Shown: in pieces, positions 34,021 through 48,300 of the stretch
Position numbering within the stretch: the stretch's first letter is position 1
How the letters are laid out: each line of letters starts with the position of its first letter
Translations under genes and position numbers: made by a program
The notes under the pieces: generated by a model
The model's database searches: none
What the model was told of the DNA's origin: nothing
Seen by the model: only the letters and a program-made list of their open reading frames with translations
Assembly (NCBI GenBank): GCA_029204225.1
Contig: CM055101.1
Span: forward strand, 40,027,961 to 40,091,960
Length of the DNA: 64,000 nucleotides
Source: Diphasiastrum complanatum
Taxonomy: Eukaryota > Streptophyta > Lycopodiopsida > Lycopodiales > Lycopodiaceae
Reading direction: 5' to 3'

Positions 34021-37000
34021 GTAAAATTCCTATGAGAATCATCTGTGAGCTTTCTATCTAGTAATTCATCTCTTCCTTGTTCATGAAGATGCATGCTTTT
34101 TGGCTGTGGCCAAGTTGCATAAGTGTGATATCTGTGGCGGTGGAGACCCAAAAATCCCACCGGTCTGCGCATGGAAGAAGGGACACCTAGTTTATATGCT
34201 CCAAAAATCGAATATATATTTATGTTTTCAAGCTTAGACCTTTTTGTGACCTAGCACTCAGGTGTCGATGCATACTTCTTGGCTTCAGCCTGTTTATTAC
34301 CTAGTTCTCTGTTTTGGCTTTTATAAACACGTGATTTCAAAGTTTTCAACTTTTGCTGTCTTAAATATGTGGTATCTGTCTGTCCATTACCTAGTTCTGA
34401 CCAACGGGGTCGGCTCAGTTGGCTAGCTTGGCATCCAAAGTTTCTTTGGTTTCAGGTCCGAGCCTCCCATTGGAAACCAAGAAGCCTTAGATAGTTTTCC
34501 GCTTTGATACCTGGTTCTAGACTTTGGCTGTTAAGTAATTGTTTTAAGTCTTGGCCTTTGTAAGTTCATGGTTTTTGGCTTCAGCCTGTTTTTTTTGGGT
34601 TCTTGGCCTCAACCCTTGTGATTTTCCGTCTCTTGCCAAGCTATTGGCTTCTACCCTTGTAAATATGTTGTTTTGATTTTGGCTCATCTGTGGCCCTTGT
34701 GAAAATGCTGTGAATTGCTTTGGCCCTTTGTAAATGCTGTGAGTGATTCTAGCCATTAGTCTTGGCATCCTTGTGTGGTGTGCTTTACAAGTAAAAGAAA
34801 AATAGTGAACAATTTTCGTGCCATGCATTATATTTGGTCTTCTTTTCTTTGCATGCACCATCTTTGAGCTGATGTAATAGGATTCTAGCTATTGAGCATC
34901 ATTCTGGAGGTTTTAATGGTGTATTAGAAAGGCTAGGAAGGTTGCCAGTGAGATGATCTCAGTTCAATTGAATTCCTACATGAAATAGGTCAGCTGCTGA
35001 TGCGATGGCAAAGAGAAGCAATGAAGATTCATACCCGACGGATGATTTTGATCTCCAACTTGAAAACCAAAGTGGAGAGCGGCTAACATTTGCTTCTGAT
35101 GAAGATCGAAGGCAAGCATTCATCTTTAGCATTCAATTTCACAACTTTCCATGCCTATAGTGAATGTTGTCGTGAGTCTAAGAAGTCATCGGGTTTAAGA
35201 AGTCATCATGAGTTGAATGAAAAGTTAAGTATTGTCAACTTTGTCCAAAAAAAGTATTATCCTCATGTTCAACAATGAAAAGAGAGTTTTTTCTAGTCAA
35301 ATCCAAAGAATTATTTTTTATAGGAGAGTCCTCAATTCATCAACATTTATTTGAATCCTCCATTTCTTGATTTGTTTTTCCTGGTGACTAGTTGACATGC
35401 TGAATACTAACACAGACCCATCTATGTTTTGGATCATACCATTTGCTTGTGTCATTTAACGCTTACAACCTTGCAAGTTCTCCCCATTTGGCTATCTACC
35501 AATGGTGAAGTACAATTGAAGTTCACACTTATGTTTGCACCTAATAATTCTCTTTTTGTATAGCTCAGGTTGTAAACATGAACGCCCTGTAGTATGAACA
35601 TCTTGTACTATACATCCACCGACTTGTCTATGACTAATTTAATATACATTTTTCATTGCTAAGAAGAAAATAATCTTTTGTGATGCTCCCCTTTGACTAG
35701 AAATACTAGATTGGATGTTTACACATTGGACATGTCTTATCGTTTAAAAAACTACTCTAGCTAGCAATTGCAGAAAGATATTGGGTTTTCCATTTTGGCC
35801 ATGGGTAAATATTTGACTCCTTGGCACTCGTAGCTTAGTAGCGTATTAACTGATGTTGAATCCAAGCCACAAAAGGTGCATATGCGAATAAGTTGCTGAA
35901 TAAAGGAACCATGTTGAATTACAAGCTTGCACAAGTAAGCCGAAAGAGGTATGCAAAGCTCTGTCAAGGTGTCCCAAGGTAGTTGTATGGCCCATGTCAC
36001 AAGCAAAGCTCTCCAAGCTCGTGAATCCTTGAAGGTCGGTGTGAAGACTGATCCTCCCAACCATAGGCACCCCCCTCTTTGAGTCCTACTTGCTATTCTT
36101 GTCAATTGGTCACCTGTGGGTGATCAGTCCAACTGGCATGACCCCTGTGAGCTGTGGATATGGAGTGACTCATAGGGTACCACCCCCGTGCCCCGCGAAA
36201 GACCTATGTCCTGCTTTCCCGCATCTCTGATAGCTTGTCAAACGGTCACATCTGGTCACTGCTTGTGACACACCGGATTTGGAAACAAAATTAGAACTTG
36301 GCGAAGCACTGGAACCATCTTGTGGGCTATTGTGGTTTGTGGTCTGAAGCATTACCCACCTCACTATTGATGACTAAATCCATATCAATCACCATTCTAG
36401 AGAATGTTTTTGGGGCTGATGGAGCCCATAACATCCAACTTCAAACATTCATTACAAAAGATTTGCTAGGCAAGTGCTTTTTGTTGTTTTGTGGACTTTA
36501 GGAGGGTTTTTAATTCGATTTTACAGGCTTGTGACCTTGGTTTTTAGTAGATGAGATTGCATTGTATTAGAGAGTGATAGATGATTCAAATCGAGTGCAA
36601 GTTTGTTAAATGAGAGTCAAAGTCAAATTATGTGTAGGTTTGTCAAAGGAGATTCAAAGTACAAAATCGTTCAAATCGATTGCCAGTTTGTTAAAGGAGA
36701 TTCAAACTATTATCTATAGAAGAAGTGAAGCAAGATCACTTAATAGCAGAATAGATAGTGAAATGATGATGATATGATAATTTCCAATTACTGGAAATTA
36801 TTAACAGAATATTGGTGTGTATCTATGTCCTCGTACAAAGCAAATCACTAAGCATCTCCACAAAGTCACTCAAAACATCAAGAATCTTCAATTGTAGAAT
36901 GAGACATAAGCAATGCTATTTGGCTAAGATTTTTTGTTTATTGAATTTTTTATTGTTGTTCTGACTTAGATCCTTTGACTTTTTGAGTTGCTCGTATATT

Positions 37001-39246
37001 GTTTCTAAGGTTTACCTTATGACATCACTGACTTCTCTATATAAATTTGTGAAATTGGATATATTCTAATTTCACAAATAGATATAGATATTCAATTGTA
37101 GAATGAGTACTAAAGATCCTACTTACACTATCATGGAGCCCTTGAAGGGAAACTTCGAGAAGTTAAAAGATTAGGGCTGACACCATTCCACATAGGCAAC
37201 CTGTGAGTCTCTAACAGGTGCTAATAGGCCTATTATCACAGATTTGAGATGATGTTTTTAAATAATCAATGGGATTATATGCCCTCAATGGTAGCTATGT
37301 ACGTGGCTATAACAAAATATAAAACTGCAACGTTACATATGTCGAAAATGAATCATAGAATTTGTATGTTGTATAGCCAATACTACAATGCATATGCTAA
37401 CAAGAGTACCATTCCCGAACTAAACGACACAATGAATTTAGTATAACCTAGGATAGCTACTAAATGATGAATTTTTGTCAATGTATATGGATAGACAAAG
37501 AATGATGAATTTTTGTTAGGGTATATGGATAGACACTCTAACCATCATACTACCATGCCCCGAATGATCAATCCAATCTTCATATCACCATGCCTTGGAT
37601 GCCCAACCTGCTCCGGAATGTTGGTATGGTAGAGCATTCTTCTTTTCTTGAGCCATTTGTTGCAAATGATGGATGCATTAGTGAAGAACTTTATGAGCAA
37701 GCTTCTCAAGTTAATGTTTTGGAAAAGGTTGAAATCAAGCATTCTTTGAAGCCATTTTGTACTAATGGAGGAGGGGAAAAAATCATGTCAATTAGTACAT
37801 TGGTTCAAAGTGGCAAGTTGCTGGTTTTTTTCTTGAAGATGGTGGACAGCAGATTCAGCCATGGTTTATTGATCATTTTCAGCCTATGTTACATCGTGAG
37901 CATCCTATTATGCATTGGGAACGGCCTATGGAAGGTTTTTGGACAGCAAGGTCCACATTTGGAACACTTTGGACAACAAAGTGTTGGTGATTTTGTGGCT
38001 GTTGGACAGCCTGCTACAGCCTCTTGTTGGCTGTCCGAGTCTTTGCGGGATAGCAAAGCATCTTTTTACTTTGGAAGAAACACACATGCCTCACCAAATC
38101 AGTACCTTATGCTGATTTTCCTGTTTTGATGCTTACTTCTTATGATGACGGTGTTGCCTTACCTAATGTTGGTGAGCAGATCAATGATAGTAAGATTCGG
38201 GAGGATGTGATGGTAAAAGAGTATCATACTCTTCTTTATGTTTCTTGTGGTAGAAGACTTATGGAATCATGTGGGAACCATTGATGGATTGCAAATCCAT
38301 ATTTCGGCTTGTGGCTGGTTTTTTGGTTACTTACTTTGGATGGAGCATGCTTGTCTTCACTCTTCGACTTGATGCTACCGCACTCGTATTCTACATCTCT
38401 TCTACATCGGGCATGATTGGGGCTGAGATTTCGGCTTCTTCGACTACTTTAAGCTGAATTTTTTTTGGCGGCATTAAGCTTGGACAACAAGCTACATCTT
38501 TTCTTTTTCGGCTACATGGAGTTTTGGGCAGCATGCAACACTTTGCATTTTTGTTGCAATTTTTCATACTTCATGTCATGTTATGTTTTTACATTATCAT
38601 TTAAGGAGGGTGTTAGAAATAATAAATGATAATGCTAATTTCCCATAGGTTACTTTGACCCAAAAGGTCGAGACTTGTGTAACCATGGGTTAGGTTTATT
38701 ATTTAGACCATGCCATGGGTTAGGTTTATTATTTAGACCATGCCAAGTCAGTTTTAGTTAAGTTGGACCCAATTTTGGTCTAGTAGTAACTCGTGGTCCA
38801 AGTAAAGTCTAATTATGTTAAGGGACCCTATCTTGACTTTTGGGGGTGCCCTATAATTAGTAGTGGGTTTGGAAGGTTCTAGAACTTAGGGTTTGGAAGA
38901 GTCTAGGCCCTTGGAAGGCCTATTTATTTGTACTCATTTTTCATTTGTAATTCATTCCCTTTCAAGCATTGCTACTACTTTCTCTCTCCTTGAGGGCGCC
39001 TAACCCTCTCCCTCGTCTTCTTCTTCTTCTTTTTCTTGTATATGAAGATTGAATGTTAGAAGGATCTTGGCACTTTGATTTCCTACACATGCTAGATACT
39101 CTCCTCACAGCCATAGACTTCAATTGAAAGTCTCCCTCATAGTCTAGACTTCATGTCACCTTTGCTGTGTCCCATACCATAGATCCCTCATGCATAGCTC
39201 AACCACCCTGCCATAAGTTTTTATCCAAGTCCATAATCTTTTGGAA

Positions 39247-39329
<83 letters not shown>

Positions 39330-42300
39330 AAGAGGCTGCCTGAAAAAAAAGTACTATTTTTATGGATGAAGACTTGACGCCCATTCAATGGACTGAGAGA
39401 AAGAAAATTATCGCAGATGTTAAGGCCAATGGTTTCCGGACTCTCTTTTGAGACGGACGACTAGTCTTGGTTATATTTGGAAAACTAAAATTTCAGATTC
39501 TTCTCCCTCTCCTACGTGAGATGTTTTGAGTTACGGCCATTTATTTCCTCTCCTGCGTGAGAGATGAGCTTTCTTTACATAGTGATTTACGTTTTAGTTT
39601 AGTTTTTTGTTGACGGCATTGTCTCGTCTGAGTTCCATTTATTTTGTTGTACTACCTCTTCAGTCTTATATGCCTTTTGGCATGGAAAAGACATTAATAA
39701 AGCTTTCTTTCTCTCTCTCTCTCTCTCCACCATACACGTATATATAGCGAAGATACAACCCTGCTGGATTGCCCCTAACCTAGTAGCTAGTCTTGTTATG
39801 TCGAGTTGGGGACATAACATTCTCTCTCCTTTAAAGAGATTAGTTTGGAGCACAAAAGTGGAAAACATTTCATTTGGGCACAAAGATTCCAAGCGATCCA
39901 AAGTTACCATGAAGGCCAAGTAGCCTGAAGTGAACGAACTGCATCACAAGCTAGTTATATTAACAAAGAACGTCTTGTAGGAATGGGATTAAATATTCGT
40001 TGTCGCGTCTAGAGATCCCAGACAATCTGTAAGGACCATTAATGCCATGAACATCAGTAAGAATTGGGTCAATTGTATCTCAATTGGTTGTAGAGACCAT
40101 TAATGTCATGTAGCAACAATCAATGATGAATTTGAAAGTGAAAAGAGAACCAAGCTTCTCAAAGGGGTCGTAAATGCCATTGAACATCAACCAGAACTGA
40201 ATTTTTAATAGATGAGATAGAGAATGTCAGGAATAGCAGCACCAAAATTTCCTGAATAAGATTTTAGAATATCTGAAGTCATATGCCAATGAGCGGTTTT
40301 GAGTGGAGCTGTCAATTTGTTTGAGAAATGAAGGGCAACAAGCCAGAAGAACCATCAGAAGCACGTGTGCCTCTCTTTGAACTATAGCAACCAGAAACTC
40401 AGAAGGTAGAACCCTCATATATAAGCTGCAACCGCTTGTCATAGCATTGATTTGGTACGACTTCTTGGACAACCCTCATGTGTATTTAGCTGTGAATCCG
40501 ATGAATGTATTCTAATCATCCATGGACTAAAGCCTGCCAATGTGTCATCTGGATCATCTTGTGTCTCCATCTGCATATTCCTTTGCTAAGAGTGTAGGAA
40601 CCAAAAGAGGAGCTGAATGAACTACTGGCTATATGCTAACTGTATAAGTGAGCAGTTTATAACGCTGACCCTGGAGTTGTTCCTCCTGTAAAATATGCTG
40701 TGAACATACTAGGTATAAGGTTCCCTTCAAGGTTGTGCCCGATTTCTTTCTCTAGTGGACCTGGTGTGAATCATACTTCATATATTTTTGGTCCAAAAGT
40801 AACTGTCCATGATTCAAATTGCACGTCTATAAGATTGTATTTGGTTTCTTAATGGTACACATCTTAAAAAGTTATAAGGTACTAACTTGAATCATTGATC
40901 GGTTGGTGTTTGAACTTGTCTATAATTTGCACGTCCATAAGATTGTATTTGTTTTCTTAATGGTACACATTTTAAAAAGATATAAGGTACTAACTTGAAT
41001 CATTGATCAGTTGTTGTTTGAACTTGTCTTGTGCCAAATGATTCTTACATACATTAAATGGTACCCAAACTGTTTGATACCTTAAGATTGGCATGAATAT
41101 GGCATCTATTTCTAAGTTAACATTGTTATGTCACTTGCATAGATAGCTATATAACATATTATCCTCTTAGTACATGCAGGAATTTTTTTTGCTAGGTCAT
41201 AAATACATGTTAATAGCCTGTGTGTCACCTAAGATTTTGTTATTTTGCTTTCAATAAAAATGAAGATTTTAGACTAAGCATGCTTTGTGATCTAAGCTAG
41301 TGTCTTATTTCTATTTAAAAGCAATCGGATAAGAGGTGTCCATTTTTTTTTCACAGTGGTGTTACTGAGGATATTGGTGGTGTTTGGTATTTATGGTTGG
41401 ACAAGATGGTAATTGGTATAGGAAAATCTTCCAGTGATGGATGATAACGTGTTGCAGGGCTCTTGTGATGGGGCTTATGCTGCATGCTAAGGCCCGCAAA
41501 TTTATTCAACAGAAGCAATATTTGGAAGCATTAGAAATCTTGAACATGGCCGAGGTTGGTCAAAATGATTTGCCTGTTGCATGATGAACTATCTGTATTT
41601 TGAGCTTTTCTTTCTGTTTTTCACTTTTGCATTGGAATTGATTATTTTATATGACATTGGAGCAACCGTACTTACTAGCAGCTCTTACAACACTTATAAT
41701 GCAGGAGTCGTTCTCGTTGTGCGATAACAAATTTTTGGAGGTATTCATATCGATATGGAATTTGTGTTTCTTTGCATTCAAGTTGGGCTGTACATTGATA
41801 CTTCATAACTCTCTTTATCTGTAGAGCTCATTCTATGTGGCTTTCCTGGTGTGTATATAGGCTATTGATAATGTGGCCTTATTGCAAATCGACACGGTGT
41901 GGTGCCTCTTCATGCTTCGCGATATCACACGCCTGGCTGTTGCACGTGAAAGACTGGCTCGAGCAAGGGACGGACTTTGTTTGTCGCATGGACGGAACCT
42001 GGAAAGGCTTCGTGTATTGCAAGGAGGATTTTGTCCAGAGCTTGCCATGTATGCCACTTCCAGTACACTATCATCAACAGACTAGGATCAACTATCGTGC
42101 ATGCTATATAATGCTTTACGATATTGACACTTATACGATACCCTTTCTTGGGCACTGAGAAGTTACAATCTACTTCTTGTAATTTATAAAGTTCGAGATT
42201 CTGTTTGCCTGGACAATATACGATAAGCTATACTTGATACTCACGTACAATTTTGCTTTTAAGAAACAATGAAGGATGGACGATTCTTTGATTCTGAGCA

Positions 42301-45300
42301 CAAAATTTGCTTGCTGCAGATATGTTCGTTTGGAGCTACTAGAAGGTGTAGTTTCCTACCACAGTGGACTGCAACAAATAGCTCAACAATCGTTAATCTC
42401 AGCTCAAAAGAAGTATCAGCAGGTAATAAACTCTGCTATCATGTACTTGATTTTAATATCTCCAGCTTGCACTGTGTATGTTGAAGCTGTTCAAAACCCC
42501 TATGTAGGCACTGTCAAAGTGAAGATAGATTGCTAACTCGAAATGTGTGGCAGTCATCTATCCATAGTTTTGAGGACTTTGTTTCCTTGCATTTTTCTAT
42601 TAGCAAGCCCATTCATCAAAAATTTTAATTTCTATTTGGGGAGTTTCACAACTTTGGGATAGGTTGCGAGTAAAGTTTAACAGAAACAATTGCTTCGATA
42701 GAGAAGGATTCATTGGGTGGGTGAGCATGCATTGTCCTGCCATATTGCAAGGCAAATCTCAAATGTTTTAAATGTTCTAATCAAGGTTGAAAGTTACCAA
42801 GGTTCCAAATCTTGTGTAAAAGTTTCTACCAAGGTTTTTTTAGAAAAAAATCATTTCACTATCAAGAAAGTTGGAGAAGGCTTGAGGGAGGTTTATACAT
42901 TGGTAAAAAATACACAACTGGACAATAGACCTACAAAAGAAGAACAGCATTGGCACTCATGAGTGTTTTCCAGGATCTAAGTTCTATAAAAGGCAACCAA
43001 TTCTTCTTTGAAGCTTTGTTGGCACGGAGGGCTTTACAAAAAAAGGGGGTCACAAAGCCTGCAAAAAATGATTTCTCTAAGGATGGCCTTTCTATCTGCA
43101 ATCATTTAGGATGGTTGTATTAAACAGATTGTTTACAATAACTTATCCAAATTTGAAATGTCTCCTTCTCACTGTTCCAGAATGAACATACTAACTTTTT
43201 TTGATGTGGTTACAAAAGGCCAAAAACAGTCGATACACAGTAGACAAGTATGCGCAAAATCAACAGAGAGAAAGTATTTTTATTAATATCTTCAACTTCT
43301 GAATGCAATCTTTTAACAAACTTGTTTGCAGAACATGTTGGAACTCAAGAAGATACATCGACCATGGTTAATTACAGAAGCAAAGGTGTCGATGTTGAAA
43401 GTAGACCAATCAAGGACCAATCAACTTCACCTATCAGAGCTTGTCCTTTGCAAGGGTTTTAACTGATAAAAAACTTAGCAATGAATTTTTATGACTAAGA
43501 GAAATTTTGTTTGAAGCATCTACAAAATGATCTAAAAATCATAAAATCAACCATTATAACCAGTTTCCCAAATCTTCTATTGTAATTGTACCAAAATTCT
43601 TCTCAATATTGATTTTGGCTCCTAGCCATGAATTGAGATCTATGCTTTTTATTTTGAAGCAACGATGCAGGAGTGAGAGTAGCTAGCATATGCAAAGGCT
43701 CCTTCAGGGGAGACCATGATAGAGATGTGTAAGGAGCAAATGGTCATGGGAAGAAGGTTGGATTGAATGGTGGAGGATTAGATGTTGTAAATTGAGGCAT
43801 AAAAGAACTCTAATGAATAGTTGGTAGCAATGCCAATGTGAGCAAGTGAAAAGGTTGGATTGAATAGTGGAGGATGAGAACTATAAAGCAAGTGTGATGA
43901 ATAATCAGTCTGTAGTAATGCTAATGTGAGCAAATAAAAAGGTGCATCATATCTGACCTGATGCTCAAGAATAAAGATGGTAGATAGTTACGATCGGATC
44001 CACAAGTAGTCTAAGGCTAAACTAGAAAATGGCACAAAAGCAAGACTTGATCCTAAAAAGCAAGAAAAGAGAGACTAAGGAGGCTAAAGGAGAGAGATCC
44101 ATATCATAAGCTGAAAATGAAAGTGACACTGGAGCCCTATTTATACCCAACAGGAAGCCCTAGAAAGGGGTCTAGAGGATAAGAGTCAACTGGGAGGGAA
44201 AATAGTGCGCCCTCCAAGAGGGCCCCCCTCCAAGGTAATATGGTCTAAATGTCAATAAATGAATAATAGGGCCCAAGGCCAACCATATAGTCTAAATGTC
44301 AGTAAACAATAAAATAGAGGGCCCAAAGCCTGCTTATGCATAAAAGGTAAAGGTAAAGTAGATGCGAATGGACGTGGCGAGTCTAAAGAGCTAAGTCCAT
44401 AACTCTCCCCGACACAAAAGAAAGTCCCGCCGCGAAATGAAGAGGAGCATAGGGTCAAGCAGCAGGTCCTGGTGTATCAGCAACTGTAACGGAGGAATCA
44501 ATAAGTGCAGCAAGAGCACAAGCCTGGTCCACAAGCAAAGGTGTATGATAGAACACATACATAGGCTCGCATGGGGCCTCCTCAACAGGACGACCATCCC
44601 ACTGTACCAAAACCGAATCTAAGGCCGGTAGGAAACTCAGCATCACGAGGAGCATCATCCTCAATAGCAGCACGTAATGGAATATATGACAGGCCCGTGT
44701 CGAAGAAGGAAGCTACAACCAATATGTCACAGGACTAAGAACCTCCAATATGTGATAAGGTCCATAATAACGTGGTGCAAGCTTCTCAGTAGAAACATGT
44801 CCTTGAATAAAGTGGTGTCGAGCAAAATGAAGGCTTAGATAAACCATATCCCCATCCTGAAACTGAACATGCCGTCGATTATGATCAACAGAAGTCTGGT
44901 ACATCTGCTGGACGTCCTGTAGGTGTGTGCTGGCCCGAGAAATAAGCTCGCGAGCACCTGATAGAAAAGAGGCACATCGATGCTAGTACTAACTGAGCTA
45001 TTATAGCTATACTCAGCTAAACATAGATGCTGATCCCAGTCCTTCCCTAAAGGAGTAACAAAATGGCGGAGATAATCCTCAAGGATCCGATTAAGGACCT
45101 CGGACTGTCCATCGACAGTAGAATGATAAGCAGAACCCATATAAAGCTGAACATCCAGTATGCGCATAAGCTCTGTCCAAGATGTAGAGGTAAACTTACT
45201 ATCCCGATAAAAAAGGATAGTATGAGGAAACCCATGGAGGCGGAAAATCTCTGACAAGAATAAACGTGCACACTGCTCAGTTGTAATAGTACTGGTATAC

Positions 45301-48300
45301 ATGAATCATGACCATGCTGGGTACGGGGAAGGACTAGGATAAAGTCCAAAGAAATATCGGTCCACTGGCGATGAGGGATAGGCCAACTCTGAAGCAAACC
45401 AGCAGACTTAGCCCGGGAGTACTTGTTGCGGGCACAAAAAGTGCAATTGCAAATAAGAAGGGCTAGCTTAGACTTCATGGATGGCCAGTAAAAGTGGTCC
45501 TTAAGACGAGCATAAGACTTTTGAAACCCAAAATGGCCACCAACAAGGGAGGAATGAGCATCGGACCGTAACTGGGGGCAAAGAGGCAAAGAGCTAGGGA
45601 TACAGAGAGACCAAAAATGATAAAGACGGTGATCAACGATGGAATAGACCTGGTGTGGACGAGAAGAAACAGGAGGTGCAGAACTATAAACATCACGAAA
45701 GTCAGGACAAGTGAGATAGGCCAAGGGAAGATCATCAAACCAGGTAGGAATGGTGGCAACAAGTGTGTGTAACGAAGCGGGCAGACGGGATAAAGCATCG
45801 GCAGCGGCGTTCAAACGGCTAGGACGATATAAATAGAAAAATCAAAGGACTGTAAAAATTGCAACCAACGAAATTGACGATCGCTAAGGTCCCGCTGGGA
45901 TAACAAATAACGGAGAGACAGGTGGTCAGTAACAATGTCAAATGGTATACGATACAGGTAATGATGCCACTTCTTAAGAGCATAGATTATGGCGAAAAGC
46001 TCTTTCTCGTGGACAGAATACTGTTGCTCATAAGAGCGAAGCTGTCGTGACTCATAAGCAATGATGCACTGGGAGCGGCGAGGTAAGGCACCCAAATCAA
46101 CGGAACTAGCATCAGTCCAACAATAAATTTTTTGGTCAAATCGAGGTAAGCACATAACAGCGACATCAACAATAGCGCGGCGAAGGGTATCAAAGGCTGT
46201 CTGACAATCAGGGGTCCACAGAAATGTACAAGATTTCTTTTGAAGAGCGTGAAGAGGAGCAGCCACAGTGGCAAAGTGTGGAACAAGGCGGCGAAGGTGA
46301 GTGGCTAAACCGAGGAACACACGAACTTGGTGAACATCGTGTGGTTTAGGCCAGTCCTGGATAGCCTGAACCTTATAAGGATCAAGGCGAATACGCCCAT
46401 CACAAATAAGAAACCCAAGAAATTCAATCTCAGTAACGACAAAGGAACATTTGGATAGTCTGGCAAACAAGTGATGGTGAATGAGTAATCGAAAGACAAA
46501 CATGAGATGCTCGTCAAGGGATGGACTAAAAATGAGAATGTCTTCGAAATAAACTAAAACACAATGACCAAGAAGTGGACGCATAGTATTATTCATAACA
46601 TTATGGAATGTAGGAGGACCGTTAGTAACACCAAAAGGACGCACACGAAACTCATATAAGCCAAGATGGGTACGAAAAGCAGTCTTATGTTCGTCAGAGG
46701 GGTGCATCCTAATCTGGTGATATCCAGAACGAAGGTCTATCTTGGAAAAAATCTGGGAAGTGCCAAGCTGATCAAATAGGTCATCCATGTGAGGGATAGG
46801 GTACTGGTTACGGATAGTTAGCTTATTGAGGGCACGATAATCGACGCAGAGACGTTTGGTACCATCTTTCTTACTAACAAGGAGAACAGGGGCACCAAAA
46901 GGGTTATGGCTGGGAACAATAAGACCCTGGTCTAATAAGGCAGAGATCTGAAGCTTAACCTCATCACGCTCTGACTTAGACATACGGTAGGGAGGCCGGG
47001 AGGGAGGAGCTGACCCAGGGCATAAATCAATGTGGTGGTTTAACATCACGCAGTGGTGGTAGCGTTGTAGGTTTTGAAAAGACATAAGCATACCGATGTA
47101 AGAGGTCAGATATCACCTGAGGAACCGGTGGTGGTGGTGAGATGGCGACTGAAGGAGCTGCTATAGCATGCTGTACACATAAGAGAGCCGCACAATGAGC
47201 CTTAGGTATTCTACGCATAATTTGTTTCCCACTGATCAGCTGATAATCTCCCTGGGAATCGATGCCAACAAGGGAGTGGGTGTCAGAATTTGAGATACAA
47301 ATTCTAGATGGAGATTCTAGTCCTACTAGCACTCACACAAAACCAAGCATAGAGAGAAATCAGATCATAGGAGAATTGAGCAAACGCTCTAGCTCATTGA
47401 ATTGAATGGAATGGTTGTGGTGGGGCGCCAACCTTCTTATATAGTTTCTCTAATGATTGATAAAAGCTAATGAGCCTAAAGTAGATAGCAAAATAGCAAA
47501 AGCTATTTACTAATAATACTACCTATATATGGTAAGAGCCAAAAATGAAGTTCTAAGTACTAATAGATCCTAATCTATTTGTAGTGCACCCACCTACATG
47601 CATAAGCCTTAAAAAAACGAATTTACTATAAATAGAATGGCCCCTAAAAACAGCACGCAGGCATGGCCAAACCATCATTAAGGGGTATCAAATAAACATT
47701 AATTTCTAACACTCCCCCTTAATGTTTACTTTGTTATTTATTACTCCTAGAAGTTCTCTAAACTTCTGAAATTTTTCTTTGCCAAGACCTTTGGTAAAGA
47801 TATCTGCGACTTGTTCTTCAGTAGGGCAATAGATAAGCTCCACTTCATCACTTTGAATTTTCTCTCTGATGAAGTGTTGTTGTACTTCAATATGCTTTGT
47901 CCTGCTGTGAAAAACTGGATTTTTCGCCAATTTAATACAACTCTGATTGTCGCATTGAAGTACCGTAGGCGAATCTTGTACCATATGTAGATCATGTAGA
48001 ATCCTTCGCAACCATATTGCTTCACATGTTGCACTTGTAGTAGCTCGATATTCTGCCTCTATAGATGATAAAGCATTAGTATGCTGCTTCTTTGAACTCC
48101 AAGAGATAGCACCAGAACCAAGACTAAAAAACATAACCTGTAGTAGATCTTCGGTCTTCCGCATCTCCAGCCCAATCAGCATTCACATATCCCTGTAACT
48201 TCAAATCATCCTGTCTACCATAGAGAATACCAAATCTCAAAGTGCCCTGGATATATCTGAGTATTCGCTTAGCAGCTTTCCAATGAATCTGCTTAGGTTT

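Larger units (their letters stand above)
35112..41457 (+). other. NUB1-like intron 2 (6.3 kb, GC-AG)
   Basis: Begins GCAAGC and ends TTGCAG. Copia remnant D occupies about 37600-39085. The rest (35112-37590 and 39326-41457) holds a 108-bp tandem duplication, a TC microsatellite and no gene. Confidence 0.82.

Noticed and set aside
33551-34042. Minus-strand frames opposite NUB1 exon 1
   Set aside because: They are shadows of the GC-rich coding exon.
37590-38129. A host exon inside intron 2
   Set aside because: It matches the integrase-RT spacer of copia element C, so it belongs to element D.
39199-39384. Another Arg/Glu repeat frame
   Set aside because: It is the (TC)n tract at 39249-39325.
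42717-43462. Small plus-strand frames in intron 6
   Set aside because: No known domain and no splice signals linking them to the host gene; conserved NUB1 exons 6 and 7 join directly.
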